Below, in pieces: positions 45,639 to 57,524 of a DNA stretch of 64,000 bases. The position numbers and the translations under genes were made by a program. The notes beneath the pieces are model-generated. The model did not search any database. It saw nothing but the letters and a program-made list of their open reading frames with translations, and was not told the DNA's origin. Numbering within the stretch: the first letter of the stretch is position 1; the number at the start of each line of letters is the position of its first letter. The DNA is from Hyposmocoma kahamanoa. Lineage: Eukaryota; Arthropoda; Insecta; Lepidoptera; Cosmopterigidae. The DNA is taken from the NCBI RefSeq assembly GCF_003589595.1, contig NW_020653851.1:24086326-24150325 (forward strand), read 5' to 3'.

Positions 45639-46779
45639 GTAAGTCCATCATTGAACATAATAACACAGATGTATGATTATTTTCATAGAGTACTGCGAAT
45701 AAAAGTGATACCGTGGTTCCTTGAAGTTACAACTCTAAAAAAATTTTCAAATCTGCCGACATATTTTTACTGACGCTACATAGAATAAAGGGTATAGAAT
45801 GTATGATGAAGGTACTATTGAACTTCAGATTGGTAAAGGTTTAGACCTATTTTGTTAACGTAGATATTTGTAATAAGTATATTTATTCAATAATTTACTT
45901 ACTATGTTCGGTTGAAAATGTAATTAACAATACTTTTCGTTTTAATACAACTTGCAAACATCTTTAAATTCTCAAAATTCTATCTACCAACAAGCCCTCG
46001 TGATGTTGGTAGCCTCGTCGCGTTCACGACGCCTACTTCATTGAAGTCAGAAGATTGTGAACCTTCGCGTTTTCGTCGATCATTTGGGTGAAATTCTAAC
46101 AGCGAACTCGCTAAATCAAACGTGATACTTAGAAAAATATTACTCGGCAAAACAGCTTAGTCACAACTGTTATTAAAGTTTTATGTTGCGTGCAAGTCAA
46201 ACTGCTTTTATTATTTTATAGCTTTCAATCAGGTTACCCAACAAGCCCGATATAAAAACTATTTTATAGTACGTTTAAAGCTATAGTTTAACAAAGGCAT
46301 TGCTCAAAAAAACCAGCCGGCATCGAGTGAGCGGCCAAATAAAACGCGAAATTGATGCTCGACTAGCCAAAAATTGTTTTATCAGGAAACTTCGCGCCCC
46401 GCGGGATGTGGAGAGGGCGAGGTCCCGATATTGAAATAGGAGTTCCTGAAACAGGGTCCGTATGAATAAACTTGATAAAATTTACGTAAACGGGTAAAGT
46501 TTCAGAGAACCTGGCCGGGGATTGCCCGGGGGTAAGTCCGACCCACACGGCTAACCTGAGGTAACTTTCGATTTTACGGACGAAATGGAGTAATTATTCC
46601 ACAGGGATTCATCTTTTCGCTGAGATAACGTAGCTGTTTGAATTTTACTTTAGAGTTTATCTTTTAGTCACGTTTTTATTTGGTTCACAACTTGGAACAT
46701 ACGCAATACATACACATAACAAGCTCTTTCAATATACAGTACATTGTGTAGTTCTTTATACTACTGAACACTTATTCAA
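45639..46779. other. Probable start of intron 1, with GC-rich block
   Basis: AT-rich except 46310-46560, which contains CGCGCCCCGCGGGATGTGG and GGGGATTGCCCGGGGGTAAG. No domain in any frame. Its position just inside the first intron makes an enhancer a reasonable guess. Confidence 0.4.
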
Positions 46780-47520
46780 AGTCAAAATCAAAGCAAAATA
46801 ATCAAAGTCAAATAATCATTTATTCCATAAGTAATATTTTTACACTTGAAAACGTCGTTTTTAAGCTACTGGTCGTTCACTGCGCTGACCTCACTGAGAA
46901 GAACGAGCAAGAAACTCCAGGGATTGCTCTTTTCAAATAAACTTAAATGAATCATAATTGTGTGGAATCTAGACTCTTGTTGTCCTTCCATATTTTTTAT
47001 CTAACAAATACTCTTCAATTTAGTAATATGACTTTTCAATTAAAATACTTTTCATGTAAGTTTTAAACTTAGGAAATGGTAATGTTAATATATTCTCCGG
47101 AATCTTATTGTAAAAACGTATACAGTTCCCATAAAAGAATCGTTTACCTTAGTTAAACGAAAACGTGGTACCATGAGTTTGGACTCAGCTCCAAGGTTAA
47201 TATTTTGGATTTCTTCTTTCTTATTGAAATTACGTATATTTCTACGGACATATAAAATATTTGAGCAAATTTACTGTAACGCCACAGTCATGATACCAGT
47301 CTCCTTAAACTTTTCTCTGAGAAAAACTCGAGAACCTAGACGGTACACAGAAGAATCGCTCGTTTTGCAACACAAATATGCTTTGTATATCTGCCGCTTT
47401 ACCCCACATGAGATTCCCGTAGGACATTATACTATGGAAGTAACTAAAGTAAACTAGTCGAACAGTAAAGATTATCACTTGAATGTGTTTTAAATTCGTG
47501 TATTGAACAATCATCATCAA
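46780..47520 (-). mobile_element. CR1/Jockey-group LINE, C-terminal third plus 3' UTR
   Basis: The minus strand reads SIMSYGNLMWGKAADIQ, VLQNER, LREKFKETGIMTVA, then LGAESKLMVPRFRLTKV, FMG, LPFPKFKTYMKSILIEKSYY: the post-polymerase end of a LINE reverse transcriptase, with several frameshifts. The 3' end is A/T-rich with (TTTGAC)-like repeats at 46780-46810. It lies in the putative first intron, antisense to it. Confidence 0.85.
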
Positions 47521-47654
47521 TCAGCTTGAAATAAATTATCATCAACGTTAACTACTGGACAAGGGTGTGCTCTAAGGAGACGGTTTAGGCCACAAAACAC
47601 TAACCGAATGTGGGCTGGCGTGAATAACATGTTTGCCAAGGGTTGTGAACCATC

Positions 47655-47880
47655 TTCGACGAGCAAGTCGCGCGCCTGGTGGCAAGCGACACGCCTGTCC
47701 ATAACAACTGCAGTGTCACTATGATCTTTAAATCGCAAAGGTCATAGGCACTGCCACATAGGTTGACAAGTTCCATGTGGCTGTAATTTCACAGAATTTC
47801 AGAATTTGCAGAAATAGTTAAGGTGGCAGGTTCACTCGGCGAACTCTTTCACAAGGAGGTCTACTGCTACTAAACTAGCT
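47655..47880 (-). repeat. Family A repeat
   Basis: GAGCAAGTCGCGCGCCTGG to CACAAGGAGGTCTACTGCTA, with a deletion in the CACCAGCACCC region. Confidence 0.8.
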
Positions 47881-47884
47881 CTAA

Positions 47885-47935
47885 TGCTGTCACAGGGATT
47901 GGAACCGACAACCCTTCAAATAGGAAGCAAACATT
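47885..47935 (-). mobile_element. SINE-2 fragment
   Basis: The minus strand shows TTGCTTCC, GGTTCCAATCC (B-box-like) and CTGTGACAGCATTAGAGC: head only. Confidence 0.45.
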
Positions 47936-48163
47936 ATTTCACTATCTATTACAAATAAATGTAATAAATAACTAAATGTTATAATTTCATAGAAATGTAT
48001 AATTTATGTAACAAAGGCAGAATAAATTATAATTATTTGTATTTACATGAAATGTTACACTAACGTTGGTATTAATGCATTAATCAAATTTTGATAAATC
48101 ACGTCGCGAGCAAATGATTTTTTACATTATGATAAGTCTTTTACGTTATAGATACAATATAAT

Positions 48164-48605
48164 CTCAGTATATTACATCTATTTGCCAAGTTTTTTTGAA
48201 ATCGGTTACCGGAAAGAGCGCAAACCCGGATTCATCCCCTAGTTCGCCACTACACGGGACTTGACATAGGAGATAATAAAAATCGGTTCTCACTATTCAA
48301 GGTATATTGAGAGAGAAAAACGCCTTGAATTAGAGAATAGCAAAATCAACCATTAAAATAATTGCTCCTTATAATAAAATTTAGGCGCTATTTATAAAAA
48401 TGAATCTTCATGCGTGAACAGCCACTCTTAGAGGTGGATGATTTTCTTCAAAATGAAATGAGACCACTATGGAGATACCTTCTTTCCAACAAAAAAGAAT
48501 CATGAAAATTGGTTCATAAATACTGGGTTTAGCGCGTAACATACATACAAAAAAAAAACATAGAGTCGAATTGAGAACCTCCTCCTTTTTTTTAAAGTCG
48601 GTTAA
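48164..48605. repeat. AACCGACTT inverted-repeat MITE, long reversed copy
   Basis: Near-complete reverse of 32892-33306 (TCGGTTACCGGAAAGAGCGC, TTCATGCGTGAACAGCCAC, GTCGGTTAAAAA). The left terminal repeat is missing: it starts CTCAGTATATTACATC, skipping about 35 bp. Confidence 0.85.
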
Positions 48606-48889
48606 AAATAAACTAGCTGTTCTTGACAATTGTCCTCACAAAGTCTCAAATTCATTTAAGGGGCAATTTATACGCTTCTATAAAAAGATTCCGATTGATA
48701 ATCACGAAATTTGCCCTTTACGATGTTTTAAACTGTAATGAAACAAAAACTTTATACTAAAGGTATTTATTATACATTATACAGATGCTGTGTACTGGGA
48801 TGACAGAAATCCGTGGTAGTGACCCGTTTTGCTCTTGCAGGTATTTTCGATCTAAGATGTTTAAATTAATCATTGTAATGATAAATATA

Positions 48890-49050
48890 TATTCAAATGT
48901 ATATTTACAAAGAGCAACCCGTAGAGTTTCTTGCTCATTCTTCTCTCGGGACTCAGCCTTACGAATGAGAAGTAGAGTTTAATCAGTATGATGATTTCAA
49001 GTCTAATTTACTTACCTATGAAATACAGATTGTTTGACTTTGACTTTGAA
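48890..49050 (+). mobile_element. LINE 3' end fragment
   Basis: GTAGAGTTTCTTGCTCATTC, CTCGGGACTCAGCCTTACG and the terminal TTTGACTTTGACTTTGAAAT are the common 3' tail of lepidopteran CR1/Jockey-like LINEs. The same GGATGACAGAAATCC word upstream (48802) recurs at 63693. Confidence 0.6.
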
Positions 49051-50340
49051 ATGTCCAAATCGACCTAAATAACCTCTGCTTCCCACTAGTTTACGTAGAG
49101 ACCATGACCCTCCCTCATTGCGTCCTGATAAATCTACTACTTCGCCTCCTCTATCTATACGTTAGTTTATTCTTTGTATTTTAACCTGACGTCTTTGAAG
49201 GACATGCCCATTCGGATCGAGATACGTACGTCGAGATCTACCTCGCGACGTTTCCATCCACTTTCGCTCTATATTCTATATATATCTTCTTTATATGATG
49301 AAACTATCGAAGCATTCCCTTTTCTGTTCTGGTCACTACGTCATTATCCTTCACGCAACAATGAAACACATTATTTTTCTACTACGATGTTTATAATGGA
49401 CTAAATTTGTATTAATCCTCAGTGTCATTATGGGTACCGTGTACATCACACGGCGCACTGGCGCAAGGTCGGCTCCGTCATGATGGGGCGCACTTTGGTG
49501 TGAGTTCCCATTAAACATCGATAAATTTGTGGCCCTTCACTATTATATAAATGTTGATCATTTTGCATTTGTGAATGAAAATCAGATTCGAGGAACACGG
49601 ATATATAATCGACTCATCTGAAGAAAGAGTCCGATGTGATTATACAGCAAAAAGAGAATGAGTATATTACGAGAATAACTTCCTTATTAAAACTAAGGCC
49701 TACGTAAAGGTGTTTTGAAAATTTATATATCTTATTTCATTTCGGAAATATAAAACGAAACAACAGTCGATCTGACATCCACAGCGAAGAAGAAGGAACG
49801 AAATGTACTTGCACATAGATCTTTGTTCTACGTATGAGTCGTATTTATTTCAACACTAACTATACATTATTGTAAGTCACATTTTTTTGGATGATTTTCA
49901 TTTTCATATTTGGTGTTTATTCCGGATCATAAGGTTTTAGAATCCTGTAATTGCAATAAGGCAAGATTTAGAGAAGAGATTTAAATACATTATTGTCCTC
50001 TATAAAAATATTTTTTCTCATGCGGCCTAGTAACGTTTTTCTGACTAAACGCAAAGTTCAGCCGTTTTTGATGATAAGATTGTAAGATTTCTCCGATGCC
50101 TACTCATATTCTTTTGCTTCACTTGTAAGGCGAATCCTTTAAGAATATTTGTAAGTAAGTAGATCAAAAGCCCCGGGTATCTATGTTATCTTGTCATTGA
50201 CTATATTAAGAAGTTAAGACTCATCGTTAACTAGGCTTAGAAAAGAAGCATAACGTCCTGAAACTTTGAATACGTAGATTTAATTAAACAATGTAGAGCC
50301 GTCGCAAGGTTAGTTGTAAGTATAACAAACTTATAGATAC
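49051..50340. other. Spacer, nothing firm
   Basis: Slightly GC-richer at 49180-49270 and 49430-49500. A 76-codon frame (49174-49404) has no domain. Confidence 0.4.
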
Positions 50341-50484
50341 CAGCAGGCTTAGCATGAGCCCGAAGATAAAAGTTATCTCTTCTTCGAAATGTCAATTTTC
50401 TCTCGAAGGCAAAAGTTATCTCTTCTTGTAACTGTCATCGAAGAAGAGATAACTTTTGTCTTCGGGCTCATGCTAAACCTGCTG
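50341..50484. repeat. Foldback with 47-bp arms and an extra internal copy
   Basis: 50341-50387 and 50438-50484 are inverted copies (45 of 47). The 50-nt loop contains a further direct copy of part of the left arm (AAAAGTTATCTCTTCTT at 50411-50427). No other copy in the window. Confidence 0.85.
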
Positions 50485-51448
50485 ACGTGGCTATAGTAGT
50501 CCTACTATAAACAATCCCATGGCGTGGAGGTGGTTACTGGAACTTTGAGCTACCTGCCATACAGACGTGAAGCAGTAACGTGCCACTCTAGGTATCTAAT
50601 CCAATATAATTTATAACATGACTCACCAATTGGAAAAATTTTGCGAAAAGATTGCGTATCTTAATATACAACTATTTCCCTCTATTGGTAAAGCTCTGTA
50701 CTAAATCCGTGGTTGTGGCATTCGATGCTTGTAACTGGATAGTGGCGTTCAAGAAAAAAGCTCAAGGTTTTATTTCAAAAGACGTTGCCTTTGTTTCGTG
50801 CGATTTCTTCCTTATCTCTACAGATTTCTTTAAAAACTTTTGTAACATTTGTTATATCTACTAGTAACTATAAACCACCAACGTAAGTTGGGGAATGCTT
50901 TGTGGGAATAAACATGGAATAAACTCTTTGTATAAGGTTCCAAGTATGCCTTATTGAAACAGGAATTTTCCAATGACAAAGTTCCATATATTTTTTGAGT
51001 TGAGGAATCCAGAATTTTCGTCGGTTGTGAACATTCTTCGATGTATTGGTCTCATCACGTTTTCCTTCGCTTCAGTTGGTGTGAGGTGTTACGTAACTTA
51101 AAAATTCATGTACCAGGTACAAGAAAAACAAAACCAACCGTTCACGTACCTGAATACCACCATTCATTTGAATAGCGTTTCGCAGATTGTACTCAAAGAT
51201 TTGTTCTGAAAGTGGGTTGGAAATTACCGTTCCTGTATCCCACTGCTGATCTCCACAAAAATTGCCAAGTACTAACAGTTGGCCAATTCTTTATCCTCCA
51301 CATAGTTTGAAAAGCACACTACCTTATGACATTTGGCCCAACTTCAGTGATCAATAAACGCAGTAAACATTTTGTTCATTCATTTTTCGCAGCAAATAGT
51401 AGTTTTGCTCAGCGATTCTTTTGTTTATATAATCGTTTTGTTGGATCC
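50485..51448. other. Spacer, nothing recognised
   Basis: No signal. Confidence 0.4.
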
Positions 51449-51502
51449 ACACACTCACACACTCTCTCTTGCACTCTTTCTCTCACACACACGCACTGCT
51501 CT
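51449..51502. repeat. CA/CT-rich microsatellite
   Basis: Mixed (CACA)n and (CTCT)n tract, broken by single changes. Confidence 0.8.
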
Positions 51503-52519
51503 TTTATTTAAGTACTTTTACTAACTGAACCGTTTGACACTCAACACTGCCAGTTGAATGTAAGTTTAGTATGAGTTGTCCCATTGGATAGGAGCCTGGT
51601 GAGCTGTAATGCAGGTCTAGTAATTGCTTTTATATTTAACATTGGGTCTATTTATTTAATGTAAGATTTGTGTTTGAGAAATCTATCATTATTATTATAG
51701 AAAATACACAATGTCAGTTTAATACCATCTAGCAACAGAAGTAATATAAGCCGTAGCATTCTTATTACCGTTATACATAAAAAATGCATACCTATAAATT
51801 CTAAATAACATTAAGGCCTCGGACATAAACTGGAAAACTTGACGTATTAACGTAGCCAGTAAACAAGTGGCATGTATTTATGAAATCTCTCAAAGGCTAT
51901 ACTTTAAAGGGAACTTCGGAATTTCATATGGAGTTCGAAGTTTGTTGTGGTGATTTTCATACCACACGAGTAGTTTTGTGTTGGGAGTTAATATTTTATA
52001 ATCCGGTAATCCCCTTTGATGTACGGAACGTGTGTTAGTTTAGTTGTGTATCGATGAGGTGGATAGTGTCAGGAGAATAAAAAAGAAAGGTAATACTTAG
52101 AGAATTTAAAAAAAGAATTAGGTACAAGCAACAGAGGGCGGCGTTAATGAGAAACCTGCAGAGTAACGGAACACCCGTAGGTGCTTTGAATTGTGTACTG
52201 GGAAACCCCCATAGGAAAAGAGAAAAAAAGACTGTTGATATTTGTTGAATCGGCTAACACACACATTTAAGCAATAACTTATAGTATAAAATTGTGTAAA
52301 AGTTCCTAAATAAATAGAAATTTAAAAGAATGTTTGGAAATTGTGCTTATCTTTACCTACATGCTTGTAGCGGACTGTACCAATGGGGTTAACAAACAAC
52401 ACACGGCTATCAACTAAAAGAGAAACAACGTTAACAACAAACAAGAAAAGGTGCCAAAAACAAGTACATTTAAATGTAGAATTTCAATAAAAGACTAAAC
52501 TTAATAATCTCAATACGGA
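51503..52519. other. Spacer, nothing recognised
   Basis: A slightly GC-richer patch at 52120-52215; no domain or repeat recognised. Confidence 0.4.
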
Positions 52520-52834
52520 GTACTAAAAAACCGATCACAAAAGTTCGTAGAATTACATCTATTTGCCAAGTTTTATTAAAATCGGTTACCGGAAAGCGCA
52601 CGAAACCGAATCCATCCTCTAGTTTGCCACCCTTACAGGTGGCAAACTAGAGGATGGATTATCTTCAAATTTAAATGGGACCACAACCGAGACAAGACTC
52701 TTGCCAACAAAAAAATAATCGTAATAATTAAAATCGGTCCACAAATGAGTTATTGCGTAACATACAGACAAAAAAGAAAAAACAAACACACAATCGATTT
52801 GAGAATCTCTTCCTTTTTTTGAAATCGGTTAAAA
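52520..52834. repeat. AACCGACTT MITE with a new internal palindrome
   Basis: Reversed copy (starts AAAAAACCGATCACAAAAG, ends GAAATCGGTTAAAAAG). At 52609-52631 and 52638-52660 a perfect 23-bp inverted repeat with a 6-nt spacer occupies the place where other copies have a single CTAGTTTGCCACCCTTA. Confidence 0.85.
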
Positions 52835-53977
52835 AGACTATAAAATATGTATAAAAAAGGATTTGTAGCGACTGTCGCGATTCGCTACAATGCTTTTAGT
52901 ATGCACGTATTTATTATACAATTTGAATTTTTAATGATCAGCATTTTGCACTAAATACGTTCGGTCACTTGGTGAGGAGAATAGACTCCCGAATTGCACT
53001 ATCTGTAACATTATTAAATGTTGATTGAGTCAGAATAAGAAATAAAGGCATGAGAAACTTCTTTACCTTCAAAGCGCAAAAGGATTATTCTGGGTGAAAT
53101 GTGTATAAGATAATACTTAAGTTACTAAAGAAAGATAATTAAGTTTAATTAAGGGGCGGGCATTATCGCAAAGCGATAAAAGCCCCCATCACTTAAATAA
53201 AAGAAAGAGGTGCCCAAACGTCCAAGAACATAAAGCAGCAAGTTATCAGGGTAAACTTAAACTCAAATCTGACTAACATTTTTGTTCCAAAATCGCCTCC
53301 ATTGCAACGGAACAAGATACGTTCACGTGTAGCTTAGTGTGCTGGCGTGTGTACATGAAGTATGCTTATCATTTTTCAAATATCATAAAATCGTGACAAT
53401 CTGGGAGAGGTTAACGGGTCACTCCCACGGGTTTCTGTCATCCAAGTATGTAGAAGTTGTATCGTTTTAAACTTTAAAAATGGCCAATTTTGAATATCAT
53501 TCGGAAACTTATAAGCGTATACATAGCCCTTTAACACGCCACACAAACACGCTTAAATATTTTCGTATACTTTCTAACAAAATCATTATAACTGTCACGC
53601 ATTACATGTTTTTTTTCCATTGTAAAGTTCAAATAGCCTTTGTCTACTTTTATGAATACCCAGTGTCATATCACTAAATTTCAATGAATTATTAATTGTT
53701 ATGTTTGTACATATTATACACGATTCACTGGAGCTTAATCCATTACAATATTTCTAGATGCTTTAAGGCTACCTTTGTTTACTGGAACATGTGATATCTT
53801 TTTTTTTGTATTTTATCAAGAATTATCTTACACTTGAATAATTGACTGCACTGATCCGACATTAATTTACTTATAACATTACTACTAGGTGCGACGTTAG
53901 TATAAACGTTGTCGTAAAAGTAATTGTAGTAGGCTCCAAAAAAGATTCATAAGATTGTAGCATTGAAAAAACAACAT
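52835..53977. other. Spacer, nothing recognised
   Basis: AT-rich. Confidence 0.4.
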
Positions 53978-54505
53978 GAGCCAAGCGAGTCACATGAGGA
54001 GAAGCAGGAAAAACTGTTTTGATAGATCAAATGGTTTAGGTATTTCTTATTAAATAACGACCGTAAAAAAAATATAGGACATATCTAAGGATATTATCTA
54101 AAGAATGTGCTCATTCGTTACACAATACGATGTTATGTATCCGATTCGAAAATTAATATTTGAGAATAAAATATCTAACTTTGCACATAGGTAATTTTTG
54201 TATGGAAATACCTATTACTCTTTGAGTATAAGGTGAACCTGCTGAATTTTGTTATTTTTGTAAGTTGTAATTTTCATCTGAAGCCCTACAGTTATAAAAT
54301 TCACATTTATCCCAAAATTTGAAAATTGTATTGCGATACGCTGCGCCGCCAGCTGTCCCGTCCGTCGCCAACGCGCTTGTCAACGTCGGATCTATGTTAA
54401 ATTTTCGTCGCCTGTTCTTATTCATATTAATTTTAAGCACGCGGATTGGGGGACGCGACAGGCGGCGGCACCTCAGTACCTAAAACTCAGGCTCGCGTTA
54501 AACTA
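53978..54505 (+). repeat. Dispersed repeat family D, copy 2
   Basis: Aligns end to end with 8300-8816, same orientation, with scattered small indels. The GC-rich part is longer here (CGCCGCCAGCTGTCCCGTCC). Both outer borders fall at similar points, so the repeat unit is about 520 bp. Confidence 0.75.
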
Positions 54506-54872
54506 TAGTTTTCTAACAAATTAACATTGAACTCCCCACAAATAGTAATATTTAATTAACCTAAAACTTCGTCATTCCCCTTAACTCTAAAAATCTTTTT
54601 TCGTTTATTTTGTGAGATGAATGTGAAAGTTTGTACACCCATAACTCATAAGTCCTCTCTACAGGTAGGTTCGTAATATCTGTACATTCTTAAAATTTTA
54701 AATTCTTTCTAATAAATATTAAAGAGTAGCTTTTTAATTGCTGAACGAATTAGCCACCTGGTAAAAAGTGGTGCTCAGTAAGACCATAGTACTACAAAAA
54801 ATGTCAGTATTGTTATAGTTCATGAATAGTTGAATTTCTAACTCTTTGTCTTTCACCCCTTTAATATTTTAC
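54506..54872. other. AT-rich spacer, nothing recognised
   Basis: No signal. Confidence 0.4.
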
Positions 54873-55085
54873 TAACCGACTTCAAAAAAAGAGGTTCTCA
54901 ATTCGACTGTCCGTTTTTTTGATTGCATGTTCCGCGATAACTCATTTACATAACGGCATTTGTGAACCGATTTTGATCATTTTGTTTTGTTGGAAAGAGA
55001 GTACCTCATCCGTGGTTCCATTTAAATTTGAAGAAAATAAGGGTGGCAAACTAGGGGCTGTATGACCTTTGAGGTCGGTTTTTTA
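54873..55085. repeat. AACCGACTT inverted-repeat MITE, short copy
   Basis: AACCGACTTCAAAAAAAGAG to CTTTGAGGTCGGTTTTTTAG, with most of the middle deleted after GGGTGGCAAACTAGGGG. Confidence 0.85.
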
Positions 55086-55632
55086 GTACACTGTACTGAG
55101 ATTATGATGCACCAGATTTGTTATATGTTTTGATATAAAATTTATTTTATTTACATGCTGTCAAGGCCGGTTTTTTCTGTAAATGTATTACCAGAATAAA
55201 TTTCTTATTATATAACATAATATAATAGCAACTCTGCTATTTACCACCTGAATAACTAGTAAGAAAATGCCTATCTTCCCTTTTGATGCTATCCGTGCAA
55301 TAGTGATGTAAACTACTTCAATTTGTACATAATTATCTTATATTTAGAAGCTATTTTCACGTAAATTTTTTTATGCATGAAAATAATTATACTAATATCA
55401 TTCAAAGTAATATTGTATAACAAAATTTGAATGAGGTTACACCACTGTAGCGCTGATAGAGTCAATTATGCCTTACATTATTTTCATTTGTTGTGACGCT
55501 ATTACAAAGGAAAAAAGTGTACAAAATAATCACTTTTACGTTTGTTAAATAATTCAACTGAGAACAATAATGTATTACCTAAATCTTTTTTGTAAGACAC
55601 CTCTTCTGCCTATTAACATTGTTGATGTAGCG
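55086..55632. other. AT-rich spacer, nothing recognised
   Basis: No signal. Confidence 0.4.
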
Positions 55633-55893
55633 TTTTTTTTATAATATCAAGTGATGGGAGGAACAAGTCTTGCACCTGATGGTAAGCTACACGTCTGTCC
55701 CTAACACTTGCAGTGCCACTCAGAGCTTTAAATAGCAAAGATCTGGGGGGCACTGCCACTGCCCGTCACCCTGAGACGTAAGTTGACAAGTCCCATGAGC
55801 CTGTACTTCCTCTAGCACCCTTCCAAATCGGAACACAGTAATGCTGTACTTCCCTGGATGACCTCTTTCACAAGGAGCTTTAGAGCTAATAAA
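55633..55893 (-). repeat. Family A repeat
   Basis: T-run plus ATAATATCAAGTGATGGG to AAGGAGCTTTAGAGCTAATA. A deletion fuses ACACAGTAATGCT to GTACTTCCC. The 98-codon minus frame 55720-56016 is an artefact of this copy. Confidence 0.85.
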
Positions 55894-56514
55894 AGTTCTG
55901 GTCAAATGTGGTGTATAAAATCGATTTACGGAAAGTGGGTGAAAATCAATACACTGGATTCGGATAATGAATGTTACGAAATCTAGCTTAATATAAATTA
56001 CTATTGTTACTTCCATTTGAGATAAAGGTTACTTTTGGAAAGGTATCAAATGATGAAAATACCACCTACTTTTCTTACTGGCAGTACCAAAAGTGAAACG
56101 TTGAAAATTTCGCGTGAACAATCCACTATCTTTTCCCCTCGCGGCATGCATTCCCATAATTGACTTGTGCGAACAATTTATTGTGTTGTCAGCAATGATT
56201 TAGAGCACTTTATGCTTACATAAGATTTCATGTTGGAAGGGATATAATTTGGATTGTTTGACTCCTAATTATGTATTTGCACGTAAATAATGTATGATAT
56301 AACTCATGAATAAATTGTTCTAGGTATTCAAACTCTTTATCAGCAACGTCGCAATCAACTAAGAAAAATAATCTTTCTTTTTAAATAAAAAATGCAAAGG
56401 CGAGGTTGGTGACAAAGGGCAAAAGTGATTTGCATGTTATGGAAAAGTCTTGTATACCGCAATTTGTAATTGTGCGCTGAGTTGGGTAGATAGAAGAGAT
56501 AAGAAATGAGAGCG
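55894..56514. other. Spacer, nothing recognised
   Basis: No signal. Confidence 0.4.
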
Positions 56515-56605
56515 GTGTTAGACCAGTGGGAGAACGGTTGAAAGATCGACGGTTCGCGTCTCTGTGGCGGCAAGTATCTATGACTTTAACATGTTAGTTT
56601 CGCGT
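56515..56605 (+). mobile_element. SINE-2 head, degraded
   Basis: CAGTGGGAGAACGGTTG, GACGGTTCGCGTCTCTGTGG and AAGTATCTATGACTTTAAC align with the reverse of 13425-13515. Confidence 0.55.
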
Positions 56606-57059
56606 TTTTGTGAATAATTAGCAGCAATACCTTGTGACCTTACACCGTCATCCCACCTTTTTGTATCGCCCCTCTCCATTCGTATCGTATCGTTTTTTCT
56701 TCTTCTACTCATATTTAAGTTGAAAATGTTGAATTGTTCCATTATACCTCGCATTCTGATTTTGTTTCTTTCCATCGTCACTCTCTGCGCAATCGCGGCA
56801 GCGAAAACACTTACTCTACTTTCTTATTTTTGAACCGTTTACATTTTATATTGTTGTTGTACTAAATAATTTCCCATAAACCGGACTTTCGTCTTTTCAA
56901 CTGCTAAAACTTGCTAAAGTAAGACATATGAAGCTGCTGGGGCTGCGGAGGCTATATTACCATGGACCAGGTTATATTACTGCTATCCAGGCTACACTAT
57001 TACAATCCACCAGAACGCCTCCAGCACCATCACAACCTCTCGCCAACAATGCAAGAAAA
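56606..57059. other. Spacer, nothing recognised
   Basis: No signal. Confidence 0.35.
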
Positions 57060-57165
57060 CATCGTGGTACCATTAAACTGGTAAACCAAGTGCCCATGCC
57101 GAATGACGATGATTAACCATCCCCATAAAGGAGACCAATGTTCAGTAGTGGGAAGGGTAGTTGGA
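57060..57165 (+). mobile_element. LINE 3'-tail-like fragment
   Basis: AACCATCCCCATAAAGGAG, then ACCAATGTTCAGTAGTGGGA resembles the GAGACC-x-GTGCCCAGCAGTGGGA tails at 2940-3113. Weak. Confidence 0.4.
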
Positions 57166-57262
57166 GCATTCTTTGTGTCCAAGACGTCCGTCAAAATGCT
57201 AGTTATTTTCACATTAAAAAGTGAATTCAACAGTTCAATTTATTACAACTTTATTATTAAAA

Positions 57263-57524
57263 ACAAAAACCGACCTGAAACGTTTATCGGCTTTTTTATA
57301 GGAACTACTCGAAATCGGTAAACGGAAAGTGCGCGAAACCGGATTCATCCCCTAGTTTGCCACCCTTAGAGGCGGAATATTTTCTTCAAATTTAAATGAG
57401 ACTAATACTGAGGTACTCTATTTCCAACAAAAGAAGAATCATCGAAATCGGTTCACAAACCGCGTAACACACATGCAAAAAAACACAATCGAATTGAGAA
57501 CCTCTTCCTTTTTGAAGTCGGTTA
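57263..57524. repeat. AACCGACTT inverted-repeat MITE, reversed copy
   Basis: AAAAACCGACCTGAAACG to TTTTTGAAGTCGGTTAAT. Includes CGAAACCGGATTCATCCCCT. Confidence 0.85.

Noticed and set aside
45400..45666. Minus-strand frames of 73-88 codons, Arg/Ala/Pro-rich
   Set aside because: They are shadows of the GC-rich block; the plus strand has the signal peptide and the consensus splice donor.
51449..51502. GAGA-type regulatory tract
   Set aside because: The CA/CT tract is interrupted and isolated; it is simplest as a microsatellite.
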